Part shown: positions 62,084-64,000 of the stretch, in pieces | Position numbering within the stretch: the first letter of the stretch is position 1 | How the letters are laid out: each line of letters opens with the position of its first letter | NCBI GenBank assembly: GCA_963575745.1 | Contig: CAUYUJ010016060.1 | Location: forward strand, 962,460-1,026,459 | From: Prorocentrum cordatum | Lineage: Eukaryota; Sar; Dinophyceae; Prorocentrales; Prorocentraceae | Direction: 5' to 3' | DNA: 64,000 nucleotides | The notes under the pieces: model-generated | Seen by the model: only the letters and a program-made list of their open reading frames with translations | What the model was told of the DNA's origin: nothing | Database searches by the model: none | Program-made: the position numbers and the translations under genes

Positions 62084-62238
62084 TAGACCTTCTGCCCTGA
62101 CACGTCGATTAGTGAATTGGCCATTTTCGGTTCGCGAGAGGGCGTCGCGGCCGTTATTTTTGCGCGTCCAGGTCCGTCGGTTTCGGTCCTGGGCCTTTTT
62201 CATTCACTAAATGGAGGTTTACTAAAGGGAGGTTTGTC
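62084..62238 (+). mobile_element. M6 TIR element, copy 2
   Basis: Starts ATAGACCTTCTGCCCTGACA, then GTCGATTAGTGAATTG; ends TACTAAAGGGAGGTTTGTC. It follows a Popeye-like exon by 30 nt, just as copy 1 lies in the intron before one. Confidence 0.82.
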
Positions 62239-62530
62239 AACAGTGTGAGGGTCGGCGACGACGTCGGGGTGGTGTGGTGTATACTTGTGTCCCCGTTTTC
62301 CCGAGGCAGGAACGAACATGTACACACCAAAACCCCGTGTACACAAGGATCCGTTTTCCTGTGCGAGTTCCGGTGTGGGGCCAGAAAAAGCGTCGGGGTA
62401 TAGAGTTCGGCTCCTTACTTAAAGGGCGCCCTCGAGGGCGCGGAGTTATTTGCGCTTCGCGGTTCGGCTCCGATTCCTCCTCCCCCTCTTCTCCCCTGGG
62501 AGGCGGCGCGAGGGCGCGAAGTTGTTCGCA

Positions 62531-62563
62531 CTTCGCGCTCTCGCGCAGCGCGAGAGCGCGAAG
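62531..62563. repeat. Perfect 15-bp hairpin
   Basis: CTTCGCGCTCTCGCG, loop CAG, then its complement. Part of a larger region (62430-62565) with repeated GGGCGCGRAGTT. Confidence 0.9.
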
Positions 62564-62844
62564 CTGGGAACCCTTGGTTACTTTCTTCAGGGTGACACCT
62601 GGCGAGGGGCAAGCGGGGGTCACCGGATGGCCGCCTGCGGGTGCGACGGCAGCGGCTCGTTGCGTGCTCTGGGCTCGCGCCACCCCCCACCCCCCGCGGC
62701 TCTCCCCCGAAGGCCGCGCACACTTTTGAGGCCGATCCTGCCCGCGCTGCCCGCCCGCAGCGCAAGGGTGGGCAGCCTTCCCAAGGGCTCCCTTGTTTCC
62801 TCCCAGAGAGCCAACGTCTCGAACAAATGTTGTGCTGCTGCTGC

Positions 62845-62925
62845 TCCTCCTCCTCCTCCTCCTCGTTCTCCTCCTCGTCCTCCTCCTCCTCCTCCCCCAC
62901 CTCCCTCCTCCTCCTCCTCGATGTT
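62845..62925 (+). repeat. (CCT)n array
   Basis: CCT/CGT units. Confidence 0.85.
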
Positions 62926-63271
62926 CCTATTGCGTCCTCCCAGAGAGCCATCCTCCCAGAGAGCCGACGGAGGTTTTTCGCTGAGTTCGGCCTCTGGAGG
63001 CCCTCGCCGGGCCCCGGGACCGTCAAGAAACGACGCAGGGCGAAGGGCCGGTCCTGGGGAGTGGGTCGAGACTTCCGGGGACCGCGTATCAATGGAGAGG
63101 AAGCATGCTGCCAAATAATTTTCACATGTCTACAACATGTGTTAAGCATGCTGTACACATGTAGAAACGTGTTTCAAACATGTATAGAACATGTTCCCGA
63201 CATGTTCAACACAGTTTGAATTCAATGATCGGACTGTTAGGGTGTCCACTGTCGTGGCGTCCACAACCATA

Positions 63272-63395
63272 CAGTCAACCCGCATAGGAAGGATGGGCAA
63301 CCTTCCCAAGGATACCCTTGCATCCTTGCCTCCTCGGCCCATCCTTCGCCACTTTCGTCGGCCGCGCCCCGCTCGAAACGCTTCGAGCTGGGCGC
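63272..63395 (+). repeat. Dispersed repeat R4, copy 3
   Basis: CAGTCAACCCGCATAGGAAG, ACCCTTGCATCCTTGCC, CTCGAAACGCTTCGA. The best-preserved copy. Confidence 0.72.
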
Positions 63396-63449
63396 CCGAG
63401 GCCCGTAGACGTCCTTCTCCCGCAGCCTTGCCCTACGGGTTGCCTGCAG

Positions 63450-63580
63450 CGCCACTCTCCACACGCCGCCGAGGAGAAGCTCCTGCGCACGGCCGTGGCG
63501 TCGAGGGCAGACCGGCTCCTCGACGCCTACCACGAGGGCGCCCGCCCGGCGGCCCCGGAGGCCCACGGCCGGGTCCGGGG
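63450..63580 (+). CDS. Probable exon of unknown gene
   Basis: After GTTGCCTGCAG, encodes RHSPHAAEEKLLRTAVASRA then DRLLDAYHEGARPAAPEAHG with strong GC-ending codons, fading into a G-run. A charged amphipathic helix. It may continue the Popeye-like gene 1.4 kb upstream. Confidence 0.5.
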
Positions 63581-63799
63581 CACCGTCGGGGAAGGGGGGG
63601 GGGGGGGGCCGATGGGGGGGGCCGACCCCCCCCCCGAGGTCCGCCCCATGCCGTCGACGAGGGCGAGGACGAGGACGAGGGGCCCCGTCCCTCTGTGTCA
63701 TATGTTTGTTATCTAGGTATCCGAGATCCCAAGATCACAAAAGATAACATCAAGATGACAACAAGGTAACAAACAGGTAACATGGTGTTATACTTGCAG

Positions 63800-63820
63800 C
63801 ACTTGTGGTACTTCCGCGTG
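63800..63820 (+). CDS. Possible 21-nt microexon
   Basis: Between GTTATACTTGCAG and GTAAGT lies a 21-nt segment that would encode HLWYFRV in phase 0. Both splice signals are unusually good. The donor overlaps the start of an E1-like end. Confidence 0.3.
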
Positions 63821-63822
63821 GT

Positions 63823-64000
63823 AAGTCCCACCAGCCCTCTGGGCGTAGGTGGTTTAGAGCGTGTCCCCCTTCCACCCCTCCGCCCCGACCACTCGGGGTC
63901 CCCCTCGGGGCCCCCTTCGAGCCCCCCCCCGTCCTCGTCGTCCTCGTCCTCGTCGTCGTCGACGGCACGGGGCGGAGCTGGGAGGGTCGGGGTCCCTCGT
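63823..64000 (+). mobile_element. E1 element, third copy (start only)
   Basis: TCCCACCAGCCCTCTGGGCG then TAGGTGGTTTAGAGC and a CCTTCCACCCCTCC stretch match the first ~60 bp of the right E1 copy. The body then differs (GGGGTCCCCC) and runs out of the window. Confidence 0.55.

Overview
The window looks like nuclear DNA of a dinoflagellate. The strongest evidence is an exact 21-nt copy of the dinoflagellate trans-spliced leader (complement of 7752-7772) at the 5' end of a retrotransposon, plus a second, doubled, degenerate leader relic (39295-39333). Very high GC, dense CCT/GGA arrays, small exons in a sea of repeats, and introns that appear to use GT, GC and perhaps GA donors all fit. The genus cannot be fixed from sequence alone; a Prorocentrum-like or Symbiodiniaceae-like genome is plausible.

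Layout. 1-399 is a (CTA)n array. 425-7772 (minus) is a near-intact non-LTR retrotransposon (LINE-1a): leader relic, ORF1 with a Cys4 zinc motif and coiled coil, then ORF2 with endonuclease, reverse transcriptase, RNase H and a Cys-rich tail. 8.0-14 kb holds microsatellites, one small exon, three different small terminal-inverted-repeat (TIR) elements and a possible minus-strand gene. 14.57-18.93 kb (plus) is a second, decayed LINE (LINE-2a) split by two copies of a ~1 kb element (E1) in opposite orientation. 19-34 kb is mostly simple repeats, dispersed repeat families and isolated exon-like segments (23.48, 29.99, 34.36-34.69 kb). 36-46 kb has further exon-like segments, a minus-strand exon near 38.5 kb, a 90-bp satellite (42.1-43.1 kb) and copies of a composite repeat (R1).

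The main gene territory is 49.68-62.05 kb (plus). Small exons encode Popeye/cyclic-nucleotide-binding-like segments, an EF-hand-like region, a membrane helix and another cyclic-nucleotide-binding-like segment. Nearly every intron holds a different inverted-repeat or introner-like insertion. The last intron is about 8 kb and contains a 102-bp satellite, a 160-bp tandem array, a GGGCTATA satellite and a broken voltage-gated channel copy.

The unifying theme is mobile DNA shaping genes. Leader-bearing RNAs have been copied back into the genome. At least seven families of short TIR elements are scattered through the window. One family (M4) carries a GT and an AG inside its inverted ends, so that removing it restores an open frame. 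Two related introner-like copies occupy successive introns of the Popeye-like gene. Exon boundaries are inferred from frame, codon composition and splice dinucleotides only; no transcript evidence was available.
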